Counted from the stretch's first letter, positions 1 to 13,057 are shown. The stretch is 64,000 bases of DNA from Ipomoea triloba (GCF_003576645.1 NC_044929.1:1961245-2025244), one strand, 5' to 3'. Notes: a model not told the origin generated them from the sequence alone. Program-made: numbers and translations.

Positions 1-16
1 CCCCCCCCCCCCCCCC
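1..16. repeat. poly-C run at window edge
   Basis: The window opens with sixteen C residues. This is unlike the AT-rich sequence around it and may mark a contig edge or a low-quality join. Nothing is encoded here. Confidence 0.6.
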
Positions 17-225
17 TCAATTCTTTATTGCTATTTCAGAATTTTAATTTAATATACTATTATTGACATTTCCATAATTGCTTTTTGGAGTTGAGAGCCT
101 TGACACCTGTGCTATAGCTATTTAGCTGCTAAAACATCCTACACTTAGTTTTTCAAATCCTCTGCAATCTCTCCTGCTCCTACTCTACTCTGCACCTCTC
201 TTCCCCCCTTCTTTTTCTACCTTAG

Positions 226-440
226 CCTTTGCTATAAAACATTTCTAAGGAAAAACCATAGCCTCCATCTCTTTTTATTTGTTCCATTCATTTCCCTGTT
301 TGATTGGGATCACTTTTTGATCCCAAAAAAAAAAAAAAAGTACAGATTTTCTCTAAGCAATCAAGTCTTTAAATTAAAGAATTGGCCTTTTTGTTCATGC
401 AGTACTCAAAAACCCATTCTCTCTTCTATCTCTTAGCCCC
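226..440 (+). promoter_or_regulatory. core promoter and 5' leader of the LRR gene
   Basis: A TATA-like sequence (GCTATAAAAC) lies at about 230-240, roughly 200 bases before the ATG at 441. The leader between them is pyrimidine and A rich, which is typical of plant 5' untranslated regions. The transcription start is inferred from the TATA spacing only. Confidence 0.45.
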
Positions 441-3213
441 ATGATGAAGAAGTTCAGAGACTTGAGTTTTGTTGTAACTGTTTTGCTGTTAATGGTTGTG
501 TGCTGCAATGGAGATGATGATGAAGGTTCATTAATGGAGAAAAGTGAACAAGAAGCTCTCTACTATGCTATTCAAGGCTTTGTGGGTAAGCACTGGAATG
601 GCTCAGATCTCTATCCAGATCCTTGTGGTTGGACTCCTATACAGGTATGTATTACTTTTACACTTTGTTTTACAACAAAATATTCCGAAAACGCTTAGCC
701 ACGGCTTGAAAATGTGCATTGCTCTTAATTTTGTAATCCTGTTCTAAGAAACTCACTGTCACTACTTAACTGTGTGCTAAGCACTCATTGATAATTGAAC
801 TTATAAATTAATGGTTATTAAATAACAGTCGGACCAACTTAATTGTGGTGTCCTTGTTTGGGGTGACTATAAAACTCGTAGTTATTATCTGAGAATAATG
901 TGCACTGAATAAATTTTGTCGGTAAATCAGTTTAGATTGTCTATAACTTCCCTTATTGACCGGGAAGGGGGAGAGAGGGACCTATTGGTGTAGTAAGAGT
1001 CTGATCATTCTGAAGTTACAAAGTTACAATACTGAATATTAAGTATAAATTCAATGAACATTTATTTCAAGCGTGACAAAAATGTGTTCAAAACTTATTT
1101 AAGGACGAGGAAGTGGAATATTTTTTACATCATACTTGTTCTGTAAAAAATTCTAGTGTCGGTAGGTGTATGCCTTGTGTTTGGTATTCTTTTTACCTCT
1201 TATTTTATAATAAAATAAAATAATGCCACTAAATATAAAACATGTTAAAATACAAGCACCTTAAAATAGTATGAAATGATATAAATTTATACACTAAAAA
1301 AAGATTTATTTATTTATTTATTTATTTATCTTTTTCCATTATGGTAGGTCTTGTCTGATTTGATACTCTAACTAAACATACCCATTCATTATAAAATTGC
1401 TTTGTTGGTATGAAGCAAACAAACAGATTCAAGAACATGCAATCTGTATTTGATTTTTGCATTATTTTTTTTATTATTATTATCCATTTATTTATTTATT
1501 CTTTTTTTGGTAAAGTGGCTGACAAACACATCAGTCTGAGATCAGATGCTTCCAACCATATGCTTGTTGAGAGCCTAAAATCTTTGATGAATCTTATGAA
1601 ATAGTAATCCTAGTCAGTGATATGATTGCCCTATTCACTGATAACCAATGAAACCAAAACAAAAACAAAAGGCAAAAGGGGTAGAATGTTCATTGACAGT
1701 TCAAACACTATATAGAACTGAATCATGTAGCAAATTGTTAAGAGTCTTGAAAAATAACAAAGAAACATATGAGTTTATAAGATCATGTGTTAGACTAGTT
1801 TTTTGAAAAAAAATGTGTTAGACTAGTTAATTGATTGAATTCAATCTAATAGTGCGATTTGGCCTAAATTTAGGATATTGGTCCGATCTTAGATTATAAC
1901 ATGGTATGAGAGTCTGGTCTAATAGTGGTTTTTGTCTTGTGCAACAGGGTGTATCTTGTGACCTATATGATGGCTTATGGTATGTCACAGACTTGAGCAT
2001 TGGGCCAATTCATGACAACTCTCTTGAATGTGCCCAAAATGCAGAGTTTAGCCCCCATCTGTTTACACTAAAGCACCTCAGAACTCTCTCATTTTTTGGC
2101 TGCTTTGTCTCGCCCCGTGATCACCCGATCTCCATTGCAGCTCAGGATTGGGAGCTCCTAGCGGGTAGCCTGGAGTCACTCGAGTTTCGTTCAAACCCGG
2201 GTGTCATTGGACAGGTACCGAGCGCAATTGGGGACCTGAAAAGGCTCCAATCTTTAGTGCTTGTTGGGAATGGATTATCGGGCGATGTGCCGGGGAATAT
2301 TGGTAGACTGGTGAGGTTAAGGAGGCTAGTTATTTCTGGTAACAAGTTCATCACAGGGAGAATCCCAGACAGTTTTGGTGGATTTGGAAGCCTATTAATC
2401 TTTGACCTTAGCAGAAACTTTTTATCAGGTCCATTGCCCTCATCACTAGGCAATTTGAGTTCACTTTTGAAGCTTGATTTGAGCAAGAACCAATTAAGTG
2501 GCAAAATCCCAGAAGAAATTGGGAATTTGAAGAACCTAACATTGTTAGACCTAAGCAACAACAATTTCTCAAGTGGACTGACCAAATCCCTTCAAGAAAT
2601 GAGGTCATTGGAAGAATTAGTCATGTCAAATAATCCCATTGGTGGGACCCTCCTGGGCCTGGAGTGGGCCCACCTCAGAGCAACCTTAACAGTTTTGGAT
2701 CTGTCTAATACAAGGTTGAGTGGTGGCATCCCAGAATCCATAACATGGCTAGAGAGGTTGAGATTCTTGGGCCTTAATGACAACAACTTATCAGGGCAGG
2801 TTTCCCCAAGGCTTGCAGCTCTGCCAAATGTAAGTGCCATTTACCTAAATGGCAACAATCTGACAGGGGAGCTTGCATTCTCTCAAGGGTTTTATGGGAA
2901 AATGGGGAGGAGATTAGGGCTTTGGAACAACCCAAATCTTTGCTACCCTTTTGCTACTCCAACTAGCCATGTCCCTTTTGGTGTAAAATCTTGTCAGCAA
3001 CAGCAAATCACTCTCGCTAATACCCAGATTGGCCTCGATGCCAATTCCAGGTTAGGTAATGGGAATCGGAATCAGAATGGGAACGGGAACGAAGATTCCT
3101 ATGTAGTTTCTTTGGGATTCTCAACCCACTTTGACCTTTTGAGAACTCTTGTGGCTCAACTATTTATAGCTCTTCTACTTTTGAATTTGGAAATGAGGAT
3201 ATTTGGGGTTTAG
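441..3213 (+). CDS. secreted leucine-rich-repeat protein, Piriformospora indica-insensitive 2-like
   Basis: Two exons, 441-644 and 1948-3213, are separated by a 1.3-kb intron with canonical ends (ACAG|GTATG and GCAACAG|GGTG). They join in phase 0 to give about 489 residues. The protein begins with a signal peptide (hydrophobic core VVTVLLLMVVCC). A short N-terminal cap ends in DPCGWTPIQ-GVSCD, the paired-cysteine cap typical of plant extracellular LRR proteins. About ten LRRs follow (for example LDLSKNQLSGKIPEEIGNLK), then a low-complexity Asn/Gly stretch and a hydrophobic C-terminus (LLRTLVAQLFIALLLLNL). There is no kinase domain. This arrangement fits the PII-2-like family of cell-surface or apoplastic LRR proteins, and the C-terminal hydrophobic tail could be a membrane anchor or GPI signal. 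The first of two tandem ATGs is chosen; the second is one codon later. Neighbouring DNA is repetitive and shows no partner gene. Confidence 0.88.
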
Positions 3214-3302
3214 AAAAGACTAACCTTCTATGTAACAAGATAAGCTAACTTCAATTTTAGAATCTCTATCTTATGTTACCTTGCCATTTCTAGACAACTA
3301 TG

Positions 3303-3303
3303 T

Positions 3304-3369
<66 letters not shown>
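3303..3369. repeat. (AT)n microsatellite
   Basis: A nearly pure AT dinucleotide tract with two TACATA interruptions, about 90 bases after the LRR stop codon. It probably lies in or just beyond the 3' untranslated region. Confidence 0.9.
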
Positions 3370-5637
3370 GTCCTCAAATGTATTCATTCATTAATGTTGT
3401 GTTCTCCTATTTAATTTCTTTTCTTTTTCCCAGTATCAAGAACACAACCTTAGCTTTATGTTCCTATAAAAAACACAAAACTTACATAAACATTAATTAA
3501 TCTTTAGTCCAAATTAAGTTGTTGGACTTAACAGATCATATTTAAGTTTTGTTTACATAGAAGGGTTATGATAAATTGGTAAAAGTTACATTTTATTTTG
3601 TGGAATCTCATAATAACCAGTACAAAAAACATAATAATAAACTCGAGTTATAAATTTAAAAAGGAAAATTAAAATATTTGCCTATTATTGTTGAATCCGC
3701 TCTTGATTTCCTTCTTAATCTTATTAGGGGTCGAATCTCAAAGTGAGGGGCTCCTTGTGCGCAATAAGTATAGATTTAGCCTCTGTGTTCAACTGAGTTA
3801 CTATGATTTACATCTTTCCAGATGCTCTGTCAGTCGGAGCGTAAGGAGCTATTAGGATAGGAAGTTCAACCTTTTTGAAGAAAGTATATATTAATCATGA
3901 AAGACTAACTGAGGTGTTGAGATAAAAAAGAAGTTAACAGGAATAGAAGCATAAGGCTTGATGACAACAATAACAAGCCAATATGGTTAAATGATGATTT
4001 TAACAGAAGCTATATATGGGCCCATGAAGATCCAACAGTGTCATCAAACCTCCTCCTGCCTAAGCAGTGTCCTTTTGGATTGTAGCCAGAGAAAATTGCA
4101 AAGTGGAAGCTATGTTATAGCAGGCTTGTAAGGAGTGGGTCAAGTTGAAGTTTGGCTCATTGTTATTGTACGCTAAACTAATCGTAAGTCCCAGAACTTT
4201 TACTCAATGGCATTGAAGAAGGTGAATCGAGAATCGCTCAGTTAGTCGTTTTTTCATCCGTGCTTGTATATTATGCTGCACAAGCAGTCTTTATCACATC
4301 TGATCAATTTTTTAGACTTTGAGTCTCTTAGTGACCCCCATGCCATGTCTTCAATGAGAATCGAACTTTCACCTTGCCGTTGGCAAGATTTTCAAAATAA
4401 CCCTTGAAACATTTTCACTTTGAGTTGCTATTTTGTGAGACCGTTTTACATGAGACACGTAATATGTTTTAACTAATATTATGTGTTTTACTTGAGTTGA
4501 GACAGCCTCACTTTAAAAAAAGTATTCTGTATTACATTTTAACTATAAAATATTAAACATCTCACGTGAGACGATTTCACACAAGTCTGATTCTTTTACG
4601 GAGTGGTAGGAGGCATTAATGAGTGACAGCTATGGCAGACTGATGATTTTTTTTTAATACAATAAAAGCGAAGCATAAGGTTGTAGGACTGTGGTCGATG
4701 GCAGTAATACGTACACTGTATACACTTGTGGCCTTGTGGAATAGCTTTGCTGTATTTAGGTCAGATTAAATGGGTGCAAAGGGTACAAGTGGTCCTGGCA
4801 CAGAATAATGGTTTTAGCTTCTTGGTACACCAAATTCTGGGCATCTCAATTGGTTATAAAGGGTGAAGTTTAGAAAGAAGGACCATGATTGATTCTCACC
4901 AGCGGTATGACCGGCCTTGATTCCTGCTTTGCATCCTTCAAGCCCGAGCTTGTTAGCTGAGCACATACCAACGTCCACCAACCTCAGGACCAGGTTGAGC
5001 CCCGACGAGCTTGTTCTAACCCTGGGGTCTAATCTCGAGTCATCTTGGTTGTCTTGGGTTTATCCTTTGGATCTCACTTCAATTTCTAGGCTTGTCTTCT
5101 TGGGTCGGATTCGATATCTCACTCAATATATAAATTATATATGTATATATATGTGTGTGCGCGCGTGCATGCGTGCGAGCAATATACAATTATGTATGTT
5201 ACCCTGTATTCGAGTTGTATTGGATATGATCAATATTTGTCGAGATAGTGAGTTTTTATATTTAGTTTTACTTGGGAAGATGATAATGGAAATGGAGTGC
5301 AGTGTGTGGAAGGGATGATTGTTGAATTTAAGGGTGTGTCAGGTGGATGATCTTGCTGTAGTTTAGTTTCATCAGGTTTCCTTGTTGGTTAGTAGAATCA
5401 AATAATAATTCTTGGTTGCTGAGATGCCATTTGGTTCAAATAAAGGAATATTGTAAAGTCAAATGCAGAATATAGTAAGAAAAATATATTATAGTAATGC
5501 CTTTTTGTCCAAAAAAAAAGTTCAATTCTTTAAATAATTAAATTTTTTATTTGAGTTTTTATTTTTTTTATAAATAGAGTAATAAGCATGGGCACAACTT
5601 ATATTTTATTTTTAAATTTTTATATGTAGATTAATAA
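3370..5637. other. intergenic DNA, no gene recognised
   Basis: This stretch is AT-rich and degenerate. The block at about 3725-3860 (RC-type tRNA-SINE-like text with GGGGTCGAATCTC) has a loosely similar counterpart at 23525-23650. Open frames here are short, with no recognisable domain. A MITE-like inverted repeat lies at about 4433-4586 and is listed separately. Confidence 0.5.
4433..4586. mobile_element. MITE-like inverted repeat (TTGTGTGA/TGAGAC family)
   Basis: The ends carry inverted copies of a TGTGAGAC-type motif (TTTTGTGAGACCGTTTTACATGAGAC on the left, ACGTGAGACGATTTCACACAAG on the right). Better-preserved members of the same family are at 39082-39250 and 62136-62580. This copy is short and decayed, and the boundaries are approximate. 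Confidence 0.5.
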
Positions 5638-6000
5638 GAGCATCTACACCAATGATTTTTTGGTGGTTTTTATAATAGTGTAGGATGATATGGAGGAAAG
5701 AGTATGTGGAGAGAGAATGTCTTTTGTTCTCCTGCAAGACTCAAATTTTGGAACAGTGCATAGAATTATGGAAGGGATGATATGCTGTGCGGAATACGCG
5801 CACAACAAGTGCCCACCGAACGCGCGCGCCCGGTGGCGCGTTATTTAACTTGCGTCAGTCTCGCAACAACTTTTTGCTTTGTTTTTTTCCCCTTTTTATA
5901 TATTTTTTAAAAATCTTTTCTCCTCTCATATTCTCTTTCTCAATTACACTTACAAAAACTCCTAAAAAATCACAAAAAAACTCTATTAATAAAGATGCTC
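5638..6000. mobile_element. Tourist-like (PIF/Harbinger) MITE
   Basis: The element starts GAGCATCTACACC and ends AAAGATGCTC, giving a short terminal inverted repeat (GAGCATCT). It is flanked on both sides by TAA, a 3-bp target-site duplication characteristic of PIF/Harbinger-type elements. The interior includes a GC-rich stretch near 5800-5840 and a poly-T/A-rich arm. It has no coding capacity; the short open frame inside is not supported as a gene. Confidence 0.7.
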
Positions 6001-7396
6001 TAATAGTTCAACTCAAATGAGCCAGAATCTAATGTAATTATGCAGAGAATCTCTTACTAGATACATAATACTACTTGTTTATTCAAATCTCTCAATTTTA
6101 TATATTTTATACACCGTATATAATACTTGTTTAATCAAAATTTTGAAAAATAATATAATATCTTACATAAAATAATACCACTTGTATTCAAGCCTCTCAA
6201 ATTAAATTATTACCTTATTATTTCTCTATTTCTAATCGACAACATTGTTAAAAAAAAAATCCTAAAATTTTTAATGAGTCTCACGATGTTACTTGGGGAC
6301 TATGGGGATATGGGAACCAAGCTAGTGAATAGTACAAAAGGTGACAATTTGCAGTTGGAAGTTCAAAACTTCAAACAATATAGGCCATTAGGCTAAACCA
6401 AACCTATTTAAAAATGGGATTAGGTTCACCTACCCAATTATAGTTATTGGTAATAATGAGAGCTCATTAAGTAATTGTAAGCGTTTGGTTGAAAATCTGG
6501 TAATTAATTTTCAAAGTCATTTTTTGAAAATTTTAATTTTGCTATTAAAAAAAAGTGAATGAAAAATACACAATTTGATTAAAAAAATATTTGTACAATA
6601 AATTTCATATGAAATTTTTAATTAAAAGACATTTTTCATAACTCTCACACACATTCGGCTCACTCTCTGTCCTTCTCTTTCAGTGGTGTCAAATGATGAG
6701 TGGGCATGTTCATCAAATATCCAATTACCCACATACTATTTGGATTTGACCAACTTGACTTGATTACAATTTGTGCTAGACCAAACATTGTGTCAAGATT
6801 TATTTTGTATGTTTCAAAATTCACCTTTTTAAATTTTCATATCTACAATAAGTAAAATTGACATAGTAGAAGTATAAATGTAAAAAAGCTTAAAGCCAAG
6901 CCATCAAAGTAAACGAATGTAATCTTTATATGCAACAGAGATGAACAATTGTTGAGATCAAGTGGAAAGCAAAAATGCAACACTTCAATACACTAATGAA
7001 ATGAGCTTCAACCCATAAGTCTGGATGGGATGTGTGAATTTTTTCCAACTTAATCAGAGGTTTTGGGTTTAAACCTTTGAAATATAGTATTAAAACTCAT
7101 GAGAGAGCGTTTTGACACCCTTTAAGGTTCTACTTTGACCAACACAAACCTGATTAGTCTCGAAATGTAAGATCTATAAAATGAAATGAGCTTGATGGAT
7201 CCACTGCCCATTGGGGGAATGAAGCAACTAGCAAGAGACTTTTTCTTTTGTTTTTCTTCATCAAACCAGAGCACATATTTTTCCCCAATCACAAAACTAA
7301 CAAACTCCTCTGTCATTTTCAATTATTGGCAATTCAACCTAGAGAATGGCAGAGTAGTTCAAAATGAGTTCATGAAATGAAAATAATATCAATCCA
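6001..7396. other. intergenic DNA, no gene recognised
   Basis: AT-rich DNA between the MITE and the 3' end of the NLR gene. Short opposing open frames near 7120-7380 overlap each other and show no domain. They may lie in the 3' flank of the NLR. Confidence 0.5.
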
Positions 7397-8158
7397 TCAA
7401 ATTAGAAGACACAAAACTAAGAATTCCGAATTATGAATGAGAATTGAAGAGAGACCGACCTTAGTTCCGAGATCACGAATACGAAGTGCACCGCCTTTCT
7501 TTCTTTGGACCTTGTTAGCAATATTGTGTGCAGAAGTCACAAGAGAAGAATAACAGTCCTCTATCACAATTGAATTCAGAGTTTTAATATTTGCAAAGGT
7601 AACTGGAACTCTTTTCAAGTCCCAACAATGTCTCAAGATTAGAAGCTCCAAAGCGGGAAAGTGTTCAACATTTGCATTCCAATGTTTGAGATCCAATCGT
7701 TCGATAAGGAGTACCTTTAATCCTCGAAAGCCCCTTTTTGTTGGCTCCCATTCTTAGCCACAAAAGGCAAAATCTTTTAATTTAAGCACTTCAAGGTTGG
7801 GTAATTGGCCAATTATACTCATTTCCTCCCAAGGGAGAAAAGTATAACGAAATGTCAACTTCTTTATGTTTGGTGGAAAACCGCTAGGGAGATAAAAGCG
7901 TTCTACTCTTCCCATGTCAAATTTTAACTTCTCAAGTCGACGTAAATGGACAAGACTCTCCAGACAACTAGGTGTCATTTCACCTTCAACGTAAATCCCG
8001 AGTTCCTTTAAGTTTGGAACCACTCTAAAGTTTGGTTTTTCGTATAAGCTACCAACTCTCAACCAATAAAGAGTTAGTACATTTCCTCGAACCAAACTTG
8101 GGAGGCATTGTGAAGATTTCCTTTCAAGATGCAAGTGCCTTAATTGTTGTAAATCTAA

Positions 8159-8636
8159 TCTACTCTATAATAAAGCAACAATGCCCTGTTGTAGTTTTCC
8201 CGCCCAAAGGATACGGCGTCGTTTCCTTGAGATCATGTTTTCGCTGCAATTATTTAATATACATTAAATACGTGTACATCAGTAGTTCTGTGTTTACAAT
8301 TTTTTTTTTACCATGTATGTATGTATGTATTAGTCGGCTCAATGAATTGCATCTCAAGTTTCGAGTAACTATCAGAACACTCCCACAATGTCTGATTAAA
8401 TGTTGGAATACGAATCGGTGGATCATAATACAAATATTTGAAACTGATTATTACATTCGTTCTAAAAGGATGTGTATATTAAATAAGATAATGATGATGG
8501 TTCATGCTTCCAAAGTTTGCCTTTTCGTTTCTCTATAACACTTCATATCATATTGTACCTGTATATAAAGAAGCCGAAACATTAACCATTGTCAGCCACA
8601 TACTATACCTCCACAGTTGAATATTGAACTCAAATC
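8159..8636 (+). promoter_or_regulatory. Helitron 5' terminus and upstream region of the RPA gene
   Basis: This is noncoding DNA between the 5' TC end and the RPA start codon. It should hold the transposition left-end sequence and the RPA promoter. No clear TATA box was pinned down. An open frame crossing 8032-8538 spans the host/Helitron junction and is fortuitous. Confidence 0.4.
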
Positions 8637-10815
8637 ATGCCTTCTCAATATGTGTCTGCCCACGAACTTAGTCCTCTGCACACGAGAAGAGCAATGAGGC
8701 TCAGATTAGTAAGGACCTACGAAGTACCAGAAAAAAGAGGAGGAAATGTGATGAGAAGTAAAGAGTGTCTGTTTCACGATGATAAGGTGACTGCTTACTG
8801 TTCTTTTTCCCCTCTCTGCACTTGCTTTGTTATTTTTTTGCCTCTCTTTAATCTGCAGTTGCTTCGTTATTGTTTACAAATGTTGTAGGGAACTTACATC
8901 CATGCCAACATTTCAAAGGAAGAGGTTGAAAAATATTGCAAAGTATTAACAGAGGGGAAGGTCTACTCTATAAAGAACTTTCTTGTGGTGACTAACTACT
9001 ACAAATATAAAACAACTACACACAAGTATCTTATAAAGTTCAACTACAAAACAGTGGTAAAAGAGAGTAAAAGCAGACAATTTCCTACCCATATGCTTCG
9101 CATTAAGTCATTTGAATCATTGAGGAATCCTGTTGAAGTCAATGAAACTGAGCTATTTGGTATGTTATTGTCTTTTTTTTTAATATATACTGTACTGCCC
9201 TGAACCTACAGTTACCTAATTTTTTCCTAACAGATGTCATAGGTCGACTGGTAGAAATTTATTCTCCAGTGCAGAAGCTAATTGCTGGAAAAGCAGCCAC
9301 TCTAATCGACTTCGTGATTGCTGATGCACAGTGAGTTTCAATTTTTTTTCTACATTAACACCACAGTTTCACTATAATTGAGGTTTTGGTTAGGGACATG
9401 CATTTGAAATGCACGGTATGGGACGAGCATGTTGCTGCTATTCATCAATTCTACAACATAGATGTGAAGCAACCTATCATTGTTGCCATTCAACTGTGTA
9501 GGGCTAAGATTGTAAATGGTAAGTTTCTGTTGCTTTTTATTACGTACTTTAGGAGCTGTTTGAAATATATTATGTTTTTTTTAGGTGAAGTGAGGATTAC
9601 TAGCTCCTATGATGCCACAAAACTGTGGATTAATCACAGTTTTGCTGAGTTTGCTGAATTTAGGTCCAAGTATGTACTAATACCTGTTCTGTTTCATAAC
9701 ACTATATGTTTCACTCTATATCACTCTCTAATGCACTATTTTTTTAGACTTGCTGCTGAGAATAGTCCACATCGTAGTATTACTACTACAACTGTTCTAT
9801 CTGACTCAACTGGCTTAGGTGATCTTCAAAGTGGATCTATAACTATCACCACTTTGTCTGATTTGCTGATGAAACAGGAGGTAATTGCACCATCAACTAC
9901 TCTTTAATTTCGTATATACTGTGACCCCTAAAACCCTATTTTTTCAGGATGGTGACTACTATGTCCCTGCTCAGATTGTTGGTATTGAGGGTTCCCGTAA
10001 AGGTGATTGGTATTACACATCATGCATGTCACAAGGTTGCAATAAGAAGTTAAGTGTGGGAGATCAAGGTCTCCTAATTTGTGGCAAGTGCAACAAGATG
10101 TGGAAACAAGGATGTGTTCGATATAAAGTGGTGGTGAGAGTGGTGGATAAAAGAGACGATGCTCCCTTTTTACTTTGGGATAGAGAGTGTGCAGATTTGG
10201 TTGGGGTCCCAGCAAGCGTATTATTTGAAAAGTATCGAAAGGTAACTAACCTCCATCTAAATATACTCATAGAATGTATTCAAAATTTTATTCCTATTCT
10301 AATTTTTACTCTTATTTTTAGGAGGACATTGACATTCCACCAGAATTGGAATCACTAATAGGAAGGTCAATGATCTTCAAGCTGTCACTAAAAAGAGACC
10401 AAATGCGTGGACCTACGGCAGCATATAATGTGATGAGAGTTATAAAGGATCAGGCTTTAGTTGATGAATACTGTTCTAGGCTCAATGATACCCAAGAGAA
10501 GGATCTCATTTCAAGAATGATTGAAGAAGATGATGATGATAGTTTTGACTCTGATGAGGTAAAGTTTTCAAACAAGTGGCTAATAAGCTAATATTCATAT
10601 TCTTATTCTCATTCTGTACACTAACTGTTTTCCTATTTCAGGAAGGATCTAAAGGTGATGAAGTAAACAGCCCGGTGAATGCCACTCAAGAGAAGGGGAA
10701 GGAGACAGACTCTGACAATTCAGACACAATCAAAAGGTGTCTAATGGACCAATTTTCTACATCAACCAAACTGAAGAAGTCAAGGATGGTCGCTGTGAAG
10801 ACTGAAAAGATTTAA
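8637..10815 (+). CDS. Helitron-encoded RPA1-like single-strand DNA-binding protein
   Basis: Nine exons fit canonical splice sites and keep one frame: 8637-8786, 8889-9159, 9234-9330, 9394-9518, 9585-9669, 9748-9880, 9948-10241, 10322-10558 and 10642-10815. Together they give about 521 residues. The protein resembles the large subunit of replication protein A: an N-terminal OB-fold region (MRLRLVRTYEVPEKRG), a central OB fold (TLIDFVIADAQDMHLKCTVW), and a C-terminal OB fold with a zinc-binding C-x4-C ... C-x2-C ribbon (CMSQGC, CGKC). An acidic tail (EEDDDDSFDSDEE) and a lysine-rich end follow. Plant Helitrons often carry such genes, and the product is thought to protect the displaced strand during rolling-circle transposition. 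The exon model is inferred from splice consensus and frame. Confidence 0.82.
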
Positions 10816-13057
10816 ATGTGCAACTGATGTTTCAAAGACACTTTATTTTGTTTTTTGCCCATGCTGTTAGACATTTCTACTTGCAAGCAAAACATGGAAT
10901 GAATACTGAAAAGATTTAACAGTTTCTACTTGCAATTACAGGAATGAATACAAGCAAGAGCAACATATTGAAGCAAAGCAGGCCACATATGGAGAACATT
11001 TCACTCAAGCATGTACATATGACCACTATTACAAGACAAGAGCTATGGATACAAGCAAACGAATCATACAGAAGTGTGTTACAACCACAACAAGAACTAG
11101 CAAATTCTTAAAGTGTAATGTAGTTTTCCTTTCTACATTTACATTTTGCTAGCACATTGTATAGTGTTTTAATGTAATTTGCAGCCAAGAAATGAATTCT
11201 CTTCTTTATTTTTTACTGTATAAGCCATCATTTCTGACATGTTAATACACATTATGTAAGTAACAAAAGTAAATAAAAATACTTAGTAGTATTTACTGAT
11301 CAAAGGTTCTCTGTTTTCTACTTTACTTTAATAAAAATCCCAAAAACCAATTATCTTTATATAGGTTGGATTATTTTACTCTCAATGAAAAATTAAACTC
11401 TATTTACTGTGACCATTTAAAACAGTTTATAGACATTATGCAAATAACAAAAGAAAAAAAACATTACTTACAACACTTTAGTTTTTACACATTTATAACT
11501 CTGTTTCTACTTAGTTTAATAAAAAACCAACAAACAATTTTCCTCATATAGTTGGGATGATTTTTCTCTCAATGAAAAATTTAACTTTAGTTACTGTGAC
11601 CATTTAAAACAGTTTATACACATTATGCGAGTTATAAAAAAAATAAAACCACAAAACAGTTTGTATACACACATTTCTAACTCTGTTTTCTACTTACTTT
11701 AATACAAAACCACAAAATAATTCTCTTGATATAGTTGGAATGATTTTTATCTCAATGAAAAATTAAACTTTATGTATTGTGACAGTTTCAAATTCGTATA
11801 CTGATTTCTCCGAATGAAAAGAGTTTTGTCATTAAAAAAATCAAACAAAATGAAAAAATAAAATAAAACTTGGCTATATTTATCTCCCAATGAACTGTAA
11901 TACTTGATTTCCACTGACACTTGCAAACAATACAACTGACTTCATTAGCACTACCAACTTCAAAACATTAGTATTGAACTGGGAGATGAGACTATACAAA
12001 TAAAAATTACATCCTTATGATAGTTGTTATATTTGAACTCCATCATTTTTGTAACATGAAAATAAAGTCTTAACACCAACAAATGTGATAAAACCATGAT
12101 ATTTTTTCGCAAACTTTCAGTTTCAAAAATAAATAAGTTGAACTTCAATTCATTTTTTGGTCAAAAACTGGAAATAAAAAAAAATTGTTATAATGTAAAC
12201 AATAAAATTTTTTGGTAAAAAACAGGAGCATTTAGCCATGTTGGTGAGTTAAAAAAGCAATACAACTGATCAGACCAAATTTGTTCTTTTTATTCGTTAT
12301 AAGGAACTTAATTTCAATAGTATTATACAGTTATACCGTTAAATCTGAAAGAATAAACTCATTTTTTATTAATATGTCTTAAACTTTCATCTTAAACACC
12401 TTACAAATAAAATATGGAAGTAACAACAACCAATTGGGCTTACAAAAAAGAGCCAACTTACATGATACAAACTCTATAATCAACTGTTGGCTCTTCCATA
12501 ATAAATAAAAGAAAACAAAATATCAACCCAAAACCTACTGAAGATTAATCTACTGTAAAATCAACTGAGCTTCGATACTAAAACAAGGCATCAGGATGCT
12601 AAAGAACGGTTACACAGTTTCCTTCCTACTCATTACATTTACTAGAACTACTAAATAATAGCCAAACAGTTCATATTCATCCCAAGGCATCAGAACTGTA
12701 ATATCATCATATGCCAAAAAACTCAAAAACGTTGGTTAGTAAAATCAATATATATAGACTGTAATATCATCATTTGGCATACATATGTATGCTATTCCCT
12801 GAAAGCAGCACACATTTTACATTTGAATGGAAAATGAAAAGTCATGTGATAGAAAGTAATAAATGATATATTACAGTAATCATTACTTTATGCAGTTTTT
12901 TTATAAATCTAATCATGTCATTGGCTGTGCTCTAATAAATGATATAAGTATGAACCATCATTATTACTTTGCTTAGTTTTTTAGGAAATAACATGTACAC
13001 AACAACAAACTGTCAATCTTTTTCCCAGAGTGCAGCAATTTACCAGCAAAAAACATT
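10816..13057. other. Helitron internal noncoding region
   Basis: AT-rich DNA between the two Helitron genes. It contains a roughly 190-bp tandem repeat (listed separately) and otherwise no frame with recognisable similarity. It probably contains the RPA 3' untranslated region and the promoter of the Rep/helicase gene. Confidence 0.5.
11239..11790. repeat. three imperfect ~190-bp tandem repeats inside the Helitron
   Basis: Recurring blocks share the text TCTCAATGAAAAATT, then ACTGTGACCATTTAAAACAG, then ACATTATG, then TCTACTTACTTTAATA with small changes. Each lies about 190 bases after the previous one. The third unit is the most diverged. They are noncoding. Confidence 0.7.

Noticed and set aside
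2142..2840. Minus-strand open frames of 66-147 codons opposite the LRR gene
   Set aside because: They are antisense shadows of the LRR exon, low in complexity and without any domain or splice support.
4917..5318. 133-codon open frame on the + strand
   Set aside because: It crosses low-complexity ATATGTGTGTGCGCG text, has no recognisable domain or splice context, and shows no codon bias.
5787..6020. Open frame beginning in a GC-rich stretch
   Set aside because: It lies within the MITE at 5638-6000 and runs into poly-T/A-rich arms.
8032..8538. Plus-strand open frame of 168 codons
   Set aside because: It crosses the host/Helitron boundary at 8158/8159 and is antisense to the NLR LRR coding, so it is fortuitous.
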